Source: Campylorhamphus procurvoides
Lineage: Eukaryota; Chordata; Aves; Passeriformes; Dendrocolaptidae
Assembly (NCBI GenBank): GCA_013396655.1
Contig: WBMV01000074.1
Coordinates: 388,877-452,876 of the forward strand
Length of the DNA stretch: 64,000 nucleotides
Direction of reading: 5' to 3'
A model generated the notes under the pieces. The model was not told the DNA's origin. It searched no databases and saw nothing but the letters and a program-made list of their open reading frames with translations. This document shows positions 1-12,561 of this stretch, piece by piece; position 1 is the stretch's first letter, and every line of letters starts with the position of its first letter. A program made the position numbers and the translations under genes.

Positions 1-3000
1 TTAAATTAACACATAATACACCAAAACTGAGAAAGAAATAATTCTGGGGTTTTTTTTCAGAATATTAGCTAAACTACAGTGAAATTTTGACCTTTTAATT
101 GGGATAGTTCTGTAAACAAATGGGTGGACAATGCATGATCTTAGCAAACAGATGCTTTAAATTTATTTTGAGCCTCAATGTGACATTGTGAGGTGCTGCC
201 TAGCTTGTAAAAAATGGGATTACCTGAATCAGCATTCATTTGCAAATTCAGAGGCTGAGACTAGATCCTTAAGGGCTCTCTTTCACTGGTGAGCATGCAA
301 TTTATTTTTTTAAACTGACACAAATTTTCTTATATCAAATAAGGCATTTTATCTCAGAAGACATATTAGGTCAATGGTTTGGACTGATGAGAGATTAAAA
401 TAGTAACATGTTCTAACTAAAATAATACAGACCTGAAAAAGCTTGATATGGAGGAAAAAACAACCAATGAAAACCCAACCATACCTAGAAAAAAAGATAT
501 AGCCTTGCTCCAGCAGCTTAACTCCTTTTTTTTTTTCCCCATAGGAAAAACTGTGATACTTCTCTGTCCCACGGGCAGAGAAAAAAGGTGATTCTGGCTG
601 ATTTGCAGTGCCCCAGCCAACCACAGGAGAACAACATTTGAACCCTTGACAATTCAAATGCCAGAAAAGCATGGCAATACCATAAAGCCTTATGAATGAG
701 GAGACTGTGAGATTTCAAGGAGTGTGGGATGGATGTTTCCTTCTCTTCCTCTACTAGCTTCATGCCGTTTCTCTGTATTCTTAAGATCAAGCTGCCCTAT
801 CCTTTAGTGAGCCCGCTGCCCCTCCCTAGCCTTCTGCAATCACCTCCTGTGACAAGCATACAGCCCCTTGCTGCACCACTTTGTGTGTTAATATGGTCAA
901 TAGTGGCTAACCCAGCAGTGCCCTTTCTGGATGAGCTTCACTTGATGCCACTGATACCACTTCCCAGCCTGAACAGCAACTTGGCACCCTGTACACACCC
1001 AGTGCCACCAATTTCAGTGTACTCTCTGCAGCTGAAACTCACAGAAACCTGACAGAAGTGCTGAAGTCCCCATTGTTGTCTGCACAGCCACCCGTGCAAC
1101 GCTAGGCAATAAGGCCGAAGCGTTTGTCTTACAAACACTTGCAACTCCTTCACCTCTTTCCCAAACTCACCCACCTAGTACTAAGGGTCTGCTTCGCCAC
1201 TACAGTCCCTCAGTCACTCTTCACCAGCTCAGTGTACCCTCAAGGAGATCTCAGTTGCTAATGGTTTCCCTGTACTGGGCCAGTGCTTGTGGTCCCACCC
1301 CACAAGAACCCCCAGGGCAATCCCCACACTCGAGCAGGACTCCAGACCTTGTCCCTGACCTTACATTCAGTCTCCTCTGCTCCTTTGGAAGGCTGAGGTA
1401 TGTACCCAAAGAACTATGACCAGGACATCAGCTGCAAGACTTTCTCCTGTCATTCTGTATGCGAGTAAAGGCTTCCATTCCTCTCGCCACAAAAGTGAAA
1501 TGAGTTTCTTGCATGTTGTTAGAGAGTAACTGTGATTGATTCCTGCAATTGCTCCATATCAGAGGTGGGTAAGTGAATGTTTACCAAATGCTGGTACTTT
1601 GGAGTTTGCACAATATTATTAGATAGATCAGCATAATAAAACCTTTAGGAATCCTTTGATCTAATGGCTGCTTGTATATTCCAGCTCTGAAATGTCCATG
1701 GTACCAGAATATTGCTTATGTACACAGTTCTAGATTACCATGCACAGCACATATTCTTCCTGGCTTTCCCTTCAGCTCTGCTAAGTCAGGCATTTTAGAA
1801 TTCAGCATCACCTGGCTTTGCCCTACACATTGCCACAATCTATCAATGAAGAAAAAAGCCTACTTTTTTTTTTCTTAAATAAAGGATTAAACTCTAAGAA
1901 AAGCAGCATTTCTAGCTGTACCATGTGCAGTACAGATCTGCAAGGATTTTTAATGTACTTGTTTCAAGGTGATTGTAGTTGTTCTCAGAGAGGAACTTCC
2001 ATATAGACTGTGAGATTTTACTGTTAGTAGTACACATCATCAGGTGCGTTACCTTTGAACCAGGTTGCACCTGCTGTTACTGGAAATAAGTAATTGTACT
2101 AACTGGGTGGTTAGTTCCCATAACAGTCATTTTATAACTAGGGAGAGTACTTAAGACTGCAGCCTTTCAAATCTCTGAATATATTACAACTTAACTACTT
2201 GGCAGGATTCAGGGGACAAAAAAACCCCTGAGTGCCACCTTAATGAGTTCTTACTGGCAATACAAATATTTGAGCTTCTGGACAAAAGACGATTATAGGT
2301 TAAATGATATTGGGATAGCATCATGTGGTTGATTAAAAGTGGAATAAACTGCTAATACAGTAAAGAATGCATCTGTTTACAGGCCTGAATCCACTTCTAA
2401 AACAAGAAGAGAAAAAATTCTGAGAAGTTTTCTCATTTTATGTACTACTCTGTACAAGTAACACGTATGGTTTCCACTAGGCATTTTTCCAGAGGAAAAT
2501 GAAAGGAAAAGAGACAAAAAAGGTGAAATGCATCTTACTTTAAACCCAGGGTTTATTATTAAAGGTTTTGGAGCTTTTTTGAATCGCAGTTCTAGTCTAA
2601 TAAACTGTTATGCAAAATTACCGCTAAATCAACAGAACTGCTGCCATGGAAATGGTTCTCCAGCAACTCTTCTCACTTCAGCGAAATGCAGTAGAGCTAT
2701 TGCTCTGCCATCCTTTCTACCCTTGCCTGAATTTATTATGCACCATGAATGCAATACAATGGATTGCCCTCCTTGAGCATCACCTCTGTGGTATTTGCCT
2801 TCCATATAGTTTGAGGGCCACTAAAACCCATGTTGAAAAGCAACGAGGAGGCAGGATTTGACTTGCAGAGCCTTTAAGAAGGTTTATGTGGAAGACTTGA
2901 TGCAGATCAATTAAGGGGTTTAGAGGACTGTAGAACTCTTTTTTTTTTTAAAGATACTTTCCATTTTATATAAACTTTATCTACAGAGGCCAATGTGCCT

Positions 3001-3800
3001 GTGTTCCCAAAATGATATCCTGGAAATCAATCTGACATGGTGTTACTTTTGGTGCAAGGTGACAGACAAAGGGGGTGTGGTACTGGATAGTACAGGAAAA
3101 AGAGAAGATGTGGAGTATCTGTGAATGTTGTTCAGTCTCTGGTCTGCCATTTCTTCACAATCTAAATCACATCTTCAACCTCTTTATCTCTCTATCTTTC
3201 AGTTTCTGATTTATAAATCAATTACCTTTTCTACTATTACTGCCACGAAATAAAATGCTTGAAACAAGCAATGTACCTTGGACAGGAGAAAACTTGGCTG
3301 CACCTAGTTGACCTGAAATGTGGCTTGGAATTCTGTCCTTTTGTCCTTTACTGCCTTTCAAGTGCTCATTTTATGATACGATCTCTCACTGTTTTCCCCA
3401 AGAAAGAGAAAGCAGAGTGACATTTCCCACCCTTCCAGTCTCCAAACTGACAGCAGTTTGCCTCTGCAGTGCCTTCTTTTTCCCTTGTAAGCAGACAAGA
3501 ACTTTAGACAGAATATGTGTTCTGGATAAGTGATGGGCAAGTGCCACGGGGGTGAGGGGGAGCATCTGAAACTCTAGATACCATTCTGAGCTTCAGAGGG
3601 CACCCATCTCTCCTCGTAACAAAAATAGGCCAGTAATACAGTAAGAATAGACCTCTCTCATGGGGTTTTGGTGCACCAGCTTCTGTTTGAGGCCAGACAT
3701 GTCTGAAAATTGGGAAGAGAAGGTTAAAAGAAATGTTGGTGTCCATAGGAGAAGAGATCAAAAAGGAGAATGAGAAAAGTAAAATAAAAAAGGAAGTAAG

Positions 3801-3872
3801 AAAGGGAAAGGGAGAGGGAAAGGGAGAGGGAAAGGGAGAGGGAAAGGGAGAGGGAAAGGGAAAAAGGAAAAG
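3801..3872 (+). repeat. Purine 12-bp tandem repeat (AAAGGGAGAGGG)n with ten phased GGG tracts
   Basis: An all-purine stretch. GGG triplets start at 3804, 3810, 3816, 3822, 3828, 3834, 3840, 3846, 3852 and 3858, exactly every 6 bp. Their spacers are AAA and AGA, strictly alternating after the first. Four or more G3 tracts with 3-nt loops satisfy the usual G-quadruplex rule, and the mirror-like purine strand is also triplex-prone. The Lys/Gly/Glu and Ser/Leu repeat peptides encoded across it are by-products of the repeat, not genes. Confidence 0.95.
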
Positions 3873-3891
3873 ACCTCAATGTTTTAGAGAA

Positions 3892-3948
3892 GGGTTTGTT
3901 GGGGTTTTTTGTTAGGTTTTTTTTGTTTTGTTGGTTTGTTTTTTTTAT
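3892..3948 (+). repeat. T/G-rich low-complexity tract
   Basis: Runs of T broken by single or grouped G (GGTTTGTTGGGG then long T runs) directly follow the purine repeat. No coding sense. Confidence 0.8.
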
Positions 3949-6890
3949 GAATTTGTTCATGCCCAAGAGCTAGTAAGCCTCACCAATCAGAACCAGCACT
4001 TCCCAAGGCCGCCTCCTCCTCATTGTCCATGCAGTCCCCTACAGAAACAAAGAGTACAAAGGTGTTGTGACATATTATGAAATCAGAACAGCAGGACCTT
4101 GTACTCACTGTGTTCTCGTGCTTCAGCAAAAGGATTACACACAGCACAGGGGAGTGAGACATAAATCTCCTCTAGCCTCCACACAGGAGATAGATCCCTG
4201 CTGGAGGATTTGAGGCTGCTATTGGCAAAAAGTGTCAGCACCCAGTGAAACTGGTGGGAGTACAGCAAAATAAAAGAAATGTAGGATGGGCACTGGAACA
4301 TATTCATGTAGAGCCCTTTGACAACAGTGGGAATCCCTTCCTGGGTTCAGCTGTTCCAGACCAGATTGGAAATGCCAGCCAGAAAACAAAGCAAAGAGAT
4401 GCTATTATTGCCTTTCATTTATTTACTTATCTTAATGTAAACAGACATGAAACCTGAGCAAGCAAAACCTCAGAGCACACCTTATGCTTTGAGGATATTT
4501 ACCAATTGCCAGTCCCTTATGAATAGAATAAGCAGGAATTAGGAAAAGAAATCCCTCGAAGATATTTCCTGGTTCCTGCTCAAGCATGTGAAAAAAAGAA
4601 AGACGACCTCATTCTGACCAGTTCCAGATGCACACTGTCACCTCCACATGGGGCTTTGCTTTTGGTAATGCCTGTATCCGTGTTTGCCATTCAAACGGAC
4701 AGAGCCATGCACAGCAGCAGCGAGCCAAAAGATTGTCTAAGTGCAGACAATGGAAAACTAGGTGTGGCAGCTAGTGGGCTATGGACAGTCCTAAGCAGTG
4801 CACAAGAGGTGGAAAAGGAGGAGGAGGATTCACCAAGATGGTTTGGTGACATGGGCCCTCAAACAGAGCTAATAAAAGAGAGGTCTGTTTCTCTGCCTTT
4901 CATCAGCTTTTTGATGGAAGAACAGTTCCTACTCAAAATCTATTTGGGGCCAGTCTGCAAAGTCAACTGCTCTTTTAAAGAAGCTGCCAGTCACTCAACA
5001 GCACGATATTTCTGTGAGGTTCCTGTTTGGATGTGACTTCTTCATGCTGGTGGTGCTGTAAATCTGGCTGCACGTGAGGGCAGAAATATCCAAAGAGGTG
5101 GTTGCCAGACTTCACCCTTCAAGATCAACCACAGGATCTGTGAGGCCAGGTCACACTGGCAAACACCACGTCTCGTATCTTGTCTGAGGCACCAGGCAAT
5201 GCCTACTTCTCAACAGACAAAGCCATGGAAGATTCAGTGCTGTCTGTGAGGGAGAAAAATTTCTTTTTCCCTAAATAAATCAACTACACAGTGTTCCCAG
5301 ACCTACGGCCACCAAACTCTATTTTCACTTATGCTTTGTGCTTCACATACACTTCCCCAATCAAGTGATGGCTTTTCCTCCAAATCTTGGGTGAACTCTG
5401 TCTCGTAAAAGCCCCCACACTTTCTAAAAGGATCTACCAATCCCTTGCCCTCGTCATGCCACACGTCACAGGGCATAGCCCAAGAGTCCACTCCACACTG
5501 CAGGCAGAAGCCAGGTGTGTTCAGCTGCCCTGGAGAGAAAGGTGAGGGAATGGATGCTCCTGATATTTCGCTTACAACTCAAACAGGATTTGAAATATTG
5601 CAGGACCTTCCAACCAAGTGAATGTAGTCCTTTATGAAGGTGATGTGAAGTAGGCCGTTTGGACTTGTGAATAGCAGAAAGCTTTGCAGGAGATAGAAAT
5701 GCTTTGATGGCTTCTACAGTGGTGTAAGGGACTATGTAAACTTGTTCACACTTGATTTTCCAGACAATCTCAAGTACATAAATGTTTGTTTTTGTCAATT
5801 ACAGCTGTCCAAGTCTTGTCCCACTGGAAACATGCAATTCAGCAAATGTTTTCAGCATTTCATTCCTATCCATGTATTTTCCTTTTGATTTCTCTACATG
5901 AAAAATTTATGAGGTGGGCCCAGAAATCAGTCAATACATGCAAATTTGAGGTTAAGAATAGCCAGGGAAGAGGGATCAACTTGTGTAAATGCCTTGCAGA
6001 GAGGGATCCAGAAGCCACTGCACTTCAGTTTCTCATTCATGAAGAGAAATGGCAGTGCCTGGCTGCTCATTCCTGGCCCTGGCAAAGGGCTAATACTAAG
6101 GGGCTGAAGGACTTAAAGACAAGTCCTGAGACTTGTCCCACTTCTCCTGGGGCTGGTGTGACACACCCACCAGCTGGTGCAGCTGACTCTGACTGCCCTC
6201 TAGTGCAGGGATCACAAGTGCTGAATAATTTAAAAGGTGGGGATAGCTACAAGTGGAACTGACACCTGCAGCTGAATGGTGAGCCAACTCATGCTCAAGG
6301 ATCAGAGGTCTATGGCTGGCAAGGAGACTCCCAAGTTGTATTCCAGGTAGCACACTGGTCATGATGCCCCCAGTCTGCTTTAACAGTGCAGAGCAACAAG
6401 TTATGTCTTCTGCTGTGGACAGAAATCCTCATGCAAACCAGAGATAAATCAGTAAAGCATCACCAAAACAGAAGCATCACATCATAATTTTACATTTCAG
6501 AAGTGTCAGAAATGGCTTTTGGGGGTAATGTATTTAAGAGAATACTTGGCTAGTTCAGTCTCTGTCTCACACGTTGGTGGTTGACTACTGAGCCATTTCA
6601 TGAGCCTTTTCACCCTACAGGAGATTTTAGAACTTCTTTTCCATAAAAGTAGACAATATAGTCTTGAACTACTGAAATCTATTAAAGCCCAAGAAAATTA
6701 TCCTTCTGTGCAACAGTGGAATCAATCACTTCAGACAATTTTGAATAATCTTGGTTTTTCTCACTGCTTTGGGCTTTAGAGACATTGTTAAGACAGAAAA
6801 CAGAGCACTCTCATCATTAGATTCAGCAAGTACTTGCAATTAGATACAGCAAGATAAAATTACATTACTGGAGAGAAAAGATCTACTTAC

Positions 6891-7032
6891 AGTGGTTCCA
6901 AATAGACATATGAACCATTTATCTTCTTCTGTACAGCTGGTCTATTCCGGATATACTTTTTATCCTGAGATAAGTGAATCCGAACGAGCTGGGACAGAAT
7001 GACCACATTCTTGGGATCCACTTGATAGCTTC
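6891..7032 (-). CDS. Candidate coding exon of an unidentified minus-strand gene
   Basis: Read on the minus strand, a pyrimidine-rich tract ending in CAACAG (at 7033 and above) is followed by 142 nt that stay open in one frame. They end at a consensus donor, CCACT|GTAAGT (intron base at 6890). The exon holds 46 full codons with two split codons, entering in phase 1 and leaving in phase 2. The peptide begins SYQVDPKNVVILSQLVRIHL, continues SQDKKYIRNRPAVQKK and ends NGSYVYLEP. The other two minus-strand frames are interrupted by stops. If the donor is not used, the frame ends at TAA (6887-6889) just after a Leu codon, so it could also be a terminal exon. The composition (charged, no low complexity) looks like a real globular protein segment. 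I do not recognise the family. No companion exon was found, and an ancient retained exon or chance remain possible. Confidence 0.45.
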
Positions 7033-8035
7033 CTGTTGAAAAGAGGCATTACAAAGAGATTAAATTAATAATATCAAAGATTCAGAAGAGTGGTAACAGA
7101 CTACAGAGCATTTTATTTTTTAAAGGTTTTTTGTGGCAGATCAGTTCATGCAAGATCACCCAGTCCACGGTATTTTCTGTATGAAAGGCCAATATCTGGG
7201 CAAAGTATGACAAGTGGTATAAATTAGCCCTGCAATCCATAATAGACAGAACTTATTTCAAAAGCATGGTGTTAATGAAGCGCCACTAGACAGTCACTGG
7301 TAAGATGGGCCTTGGCTCTGTGGCAGCTTGTGACTCACATGAGATGTATTGATAGTCCCTACCTGCCTCTGGCTCCCCAGTAGTTACTAATACACGTGAA
7401 TTCATAGATTGGCTGGCCTGCTGCCCATATGCATATCTTTGCCTATATCCCTGTGAAGCTTCTCACTCTTTCAAGATTCATCTAACCTAAACAAGCTAAT
7501 TACCTGCAAACTACCATCTCATACCCATCCTGCTTCTCAGTTCTTCTAATGTATAAAAATGAGACCTTCCGTGCTCCCACCTAACTAAAAATCAGCCCAA
7601 GGTCCTGTGGCCAAAACTTACTTTATTTTCAACAATTTAATTAGATGACTGTGCAGAGTAAACACCCTCATCTGGTTCCATGTGGAGAGTTATCCACAGA
7701 AAACCACATCACTGCAGCCCGTAGGTACGAATTCAAATGAAGATACCATGACACAGAGTCTAATTATGGTCAGAGCTTGAACACGTTGGTAGAAATTGTT
7801 ACCACTGCTGCACCTATTCTGTAACTGCTTAGAAGATTTTACCTTCAAGGGAACTTTCTAATCCACAACAAATGCACCTGGGCAGCTCCTTTGGTCACCC
7901 AAATATGTACTTCTTTTGAGAATACCCTTTGTACCACACTTGATGGTCTGTCTTTTGTGAGGCCTACATCAACTCCTTTTAACTCACCAGGGTTCAGCAA
8001 CAGACCCAGTGTGCTGGCTTAGAGGTAAACCAGCA

Positions 8036-8036
8036 N
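8036..8036. other. Ambiguous base (N)
   Basis: A single undetermined base in otherwise continuous sequence. It marks draft-quality consensus at this point and lies in no called gene. Confidence 0.99.
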
Positions 8037-11000
8037 CTAACAGCTTCCTGGGCAGAAACTGCAAATGGTCCATTGTTCTTGGGGAATGAATAGAGGGTGT
8101 AGAATACACAGCTTTAATCACCCCCACATAGTGATAACTGGTCCCTCCTGCTAAACTAGGACACCCAGAAAGAGAATCCCAGATTTATAAATGTTTCTTA
8201 CTCATGGCACTACACAGCCGTGTTTTCAAGTTAACAGCAGCAACATCTGCACACAGACGGTGCAACTTCTCAGTAATAAGGACAGGCTGACTCCTTATTG
8301 TTAGTTCCCACTGGATGAAAAGAGCTGGGAACATAGACACTCATGGCATGGGGGTGAAAGTCTATCACTGGGGCAGCAAACAGCCTCTGACTGACAGCAC
8401 ACGACTAAGAGGAGTTCTTTACACAGTTGTGCCTTAAAATGAGTCTTGTGACAAATCCAAAGGAATGGTTAAACCTTTGCAGTATCAGACAAAAGGATTG
8501 TCAAATGACTCTGCCATTTTCAAGCTTAACTGGCTTATTTCCTCAGTTCCCTTGGAAAGAGCGTCAGTGTGCAAAGTGATACTTATGGGCATACTTGCTC
8601 TTCCTCTCTTTCCCAGAGGTATTCTCAGCAAACACCCACTGCCACTGCACCTGCCACTGCAGAATAAGGATCATTTCAGACCCACTGGACTTTTCGTTGC
8701 TATAAATGCGATAATATAACAGCATAGCAAATGCAGCAGTTGTGTAAAAATTCAGTGTGTTTGACAACAGCTGGAGGAGAAAGAATTTCTGAAAGGACAA
8801 ATCACCAAACCAAACATCACCTCCCTTAGGAAAGAAGAGAGGTCCCGCTGTAAAGGGAGTTGGAAGAGACCAACTTGTATGTCTGAGAGAACAATCTTAA
8901 GTGTAACACTGACCACAGATGTACAAGTTTCTCTTAAGCACGCCTTTAGTGTTGTATTTCAATGCTGTCCTGCAGGGAGACTGTCTAAGAGGTATGCATA
9001 AATTTCATGCCAAAATATGTTTTTATCTACCTTCAAATCAGAGTCATGGGAAAAACTCACACTGGCTTCGGCAGAGTTTGCTTAAGCCCTTCATGTATCC
9101 TAACCTGCTGCTGATAGCTATACCTGTCCCTAAACAACCCAGAGGTACCAGATGATAGCACATGAACAGTGTATCATTCTGATCATAGTATGGAGCAACA
9201 ACTTGACTGTTATTAAACTATTTGGAACTAATAACTAGGAATGCAGAGATAAGAACAGCACTTGATACTTTCATAAGAGTGTAAGGGAGCTCCATGGGCT
9301 AGTGGGTACTGACCCCTCCCCTTTATGCCCTGTGGATCCCAGTCTTTACTCTCAGGAGCAGGTATTGCTCTTCTGAAGTCAGGGCAGTGCTATTATTGTA
9401 CAAGCACAGGAATAGGTTAATCTTATCTACTTTCTCACCAACATGTTCTTATACAGCAGTAAATAAGAACCTGAAGGGGCTTATGCTTGGTGAAAAGGGA
9501 GCAAGCTGACTGAAATTTACTGTATGCACACAGGCTGGTACTTCTTATAGCAAACGATAGCTCCTTCTCTAGCTATCCTGCAGTAACCTCTGCATGTGTC
9601 TAGATACAAGCAAGGAAACAGGCTACTATCATTACTATTTCAGAACAATGAAAACAACAAGACACATCTGCTTTTCAATTGCAATTACTGTTTTATAGCG
9701 TTGTGCAAGATAAAAGCTCCCCCCCTTCCCACTTCCCTAATAAAATATTTAAGACTGAGATTTAGTAAATCAGATAATCTTAAATTCAGCTTTCAAAGCG
9801 ATATTAACCTTGCCCAACGAGGCTAGTCAGACAGCAGGGTGTGAGACGCTATAATTTTGGCAAATGACTTGACAAGTTAGTGTTACTCTGCCTTTGGCTT
9901 TAGGAATACACACACATGCTAATGGGAACACAAAAGTAGAACTGAAAGGAGAATTCTCGAATGTAACTGTTTGAAAAACTTGATTTATACCACCGATTAA
10001 GTGGTAATTGTTCTTTAAAAGCCCAGTTTCAATATTTTCCACCAAATATTTTTGGTATTTAGTACATAATTGCTTCCCTGTAACAGCAGGCTCTAGCAGT
10101 TCTTACTCCTCTGTGTTTTAAACCCTAAGTCATCACCAGGATTTTTTAATATGGAACATTGTGACTTTAAATATGTCTCAGTCACATTGTAGTTACAGTG
10201 CAAGCATGCTGTGATGTTGAACAACACAGTCACAAACCTTCCCCACTTCTCTGCTGGGCTGGGAAATATGCTAGCAAAATCTGTGCTACTTATTGCCCTG
10301 AAACTGTCCTGGAGTTCCACCTCCACCAATATCTTGTAACTAAAAATGGAACTCTCGCCTCACTCCCAAGAGATTGCTAATTAAAGTAGGTATTTTTAGA
10401 CACTAGGTATACTCAGATACACTGCAATTGATACTATAAATAGCTTGGGGTTTTATTTTCTCATACAATTAGTCTCTAGAAAAAGGACAGAAATTTTACC
10501 TTCATTGTAATGACAGTCTAACTTATGAAAAGATATACTAGATGTAAGACACAGGAAAGAATAAATCAGGAGGCATTCAATGACATCAATAGTTAGCCTT
10601 TCAACTACATTAGTGGGTGATAGCAGAAAGAACAAAGAATTGCAAAGCAGCAACTGAGTGTTTGAATTTACTGCATCATCAGCTCCAACTATATTTTACA
10701 GATAATTTCATTTTCCCACTTTTTGCGTACCCTTTTTAATTGCCCTCCCAGCAAAGGAAGCATTTGTTGTTGTCTCACCTAAGGCTAGAGAGGTTTCAGG
10801 GAAGAGAAGATGAGATTATCTGCAAGTTCCTCAAGTTTCTAAGAAGCTCAAGTGAGAAATGTACCTATAATTCCAATGCTGTGGGTTTCCTACAGCTGAC
10901 CAAGTGGACAGAAACATCAGGGGAAATTTCCTGTCCCCACATGGGTTACACAACACTTTCTCACCCCCTCTTCACCATGACCTGGTGTTGTGTGTCCTGT

Positions 11001-12533
11001 GTCCAAGGTACAGAAGCAGTACCTGAGTTACCTTCTGGGTTGGACAGGAACGTGAAAGGACTACAGAAGGGTACAGAAAATGCTAAAAATTATGGGAATA
11101 AATGGAGGGAGAAAATCACACTATCATTATGGTAAATCAAGAAATGGTTTGTTCGATACCCTGTTCAATACACTGCTTGCATTACTGACTTACACAGCTG
11201 TATGGTACCCAGACGTTCTCCTGATGCTGATGCATCCATTTTCTCAAAGAGAAAGGCTGCAGCTGTTAAAAGTGTTTTATAGATGGGGAATGGAGAGACA
11301 GCTAAGAACTGAATGCAAGTCTTTGAATCCTGGAGTAACTCTTAAATTTTTGTATCTTCTTTCCCTTTTCATCCATAGTTCCAGTTGTTAACCATCCACT
11401 GTGACACAGCGTAGCCCAACAAATGCATTAGGATTTTGAACTGTGTACTTCTGCTTCTTTCACTGTCCTAAACTCATCAAGCATGAGAATAAACTTAAGT
11501 AAAAAGGGTCCACTGGATAGACAATTTAAATGCAAAATCTTTGACACTGGAATTGATTTTCTGCAATGGACCTTGTTTTCATACATTGCACTCAATGAGG
11601 TTTTGCGTGCCCTCCAGGAAGTCTGACCTGCTCGCTAAAGAGAGAAGATGCAGTGAAGAGAACTAAAGAAGAAATTGAGTTGAAATTCATATTAAATAAT
11701 TAGGATGTTCTTGATTGCCATTCTAAGCAACAGAAAGTGTATTTTGCTTTACTGTAGTTTTGCAGAGAAGATAGGTGCTTTTATAGGGATGAATACATAA
11801 ATATTTCAGATGATAAGGTGCTTACATTATGGACTTCAAAATTCCTAGGGCAAGCAGGAAAGCTGCTCTTAACCTTTAACATTTGTCTGTCATTCAGAAA
11901 GATGTCAGCCCTGGACACAAGCAGGTCTGGTTTCATTATAGGGAAGAAACTGAGGCAGGGGTGCTGCAGTCAAATACAGCAATTTGCTGTGGGAGGGTTA
12001 AGCTGTATTAATTTTTCTGAATGCTGGTTACTGAGCCACAGGTCTTTGTTATTCTATAAAAGGCTAGAATAATGAGCAGGTATTGGCTTCTGAAATTAGA
12101 CTAATACATAACATTGTTTTAAGTTACACGGGCTAGAGGAGAGTTTTAGATAAAATTAGTAGCATTACTGTAAATTGGTTGCAGCTTCGCTAAGGTATTA
12201 TAGGTTTAAGGGGGATGAAATTTAGTGACTATTTAGTGAGTTCATGCAATTGTAGGTTTTATGAAAGGTGAGGAAATATCGTGCAGAAACAACACTGAAA
12301 CACTTCGTTCCTGTCTTAATCAGAAAAGAAAACTGGCAGTCAGATAGTCAAAGGTTCCCTTTCTGAATACCAGCCACTGTCTCAGCTGACTTATCTATTT
12401 GGAGACTTTTACCCCGTCTACTCATCTGATTTTTTCCCCTTCCTCTGCCAGGTCCTTGGGGGACACTATTTTGGGACACAATTTTTTTCCAGGCTAGCCA
12501 TCTCTGTGACATCTGTTTGTAGAAGATACCCTC

Positions 12534-12561
12534 CCTTGCACCTGTGTATGAGGGTGCAAGG
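12534..12561. repeat. Perfect 9-bp inverted repeat with 10-nt loop
   Basis: CCTTGCACC (12534-12542) pairs with GGTGCAAGG (12553-12561). The phrase GGTGCAGGTGCAG follows at about 12572. No RNA gene is evident. Confidence 0.75.

Larger units (their letters stand above)
1..6890. other. Non-coding, apart from the simple repeats at 3801-3948
   Basis: No exon with paired splice sites or recognisable protein was found. Open frames at 4656-5036 and 5786-6262 (plus) lack any family resemblance, signal or domain and are treated as chance. If the exon at 6891 belongs to a minus-strand gene, this stretch would be its downstream intron and/or 3' end. Confidence 0.6.

Noticed and set aside
3724..3966. Open frames encoding Lys-Gly-Glu-Gly repeats (plus) or Ser-Leu repeats (minus)
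   Set aside because: They are translations of the AAAGGGAGAGGG tandem repeat, with no flanking coding sense.
5786..6262. 158-codon plus-strand frame
   Set aside because: No recognisable protein features or splice context; likely chance.
8005..8160. Possible LTR-like wording (gtgctggcttagaggtaaac) near the ambiguous base
   Set aside because: No paired LTR, target-site duplication, primer-binding site or internal retroviral frames were seen.
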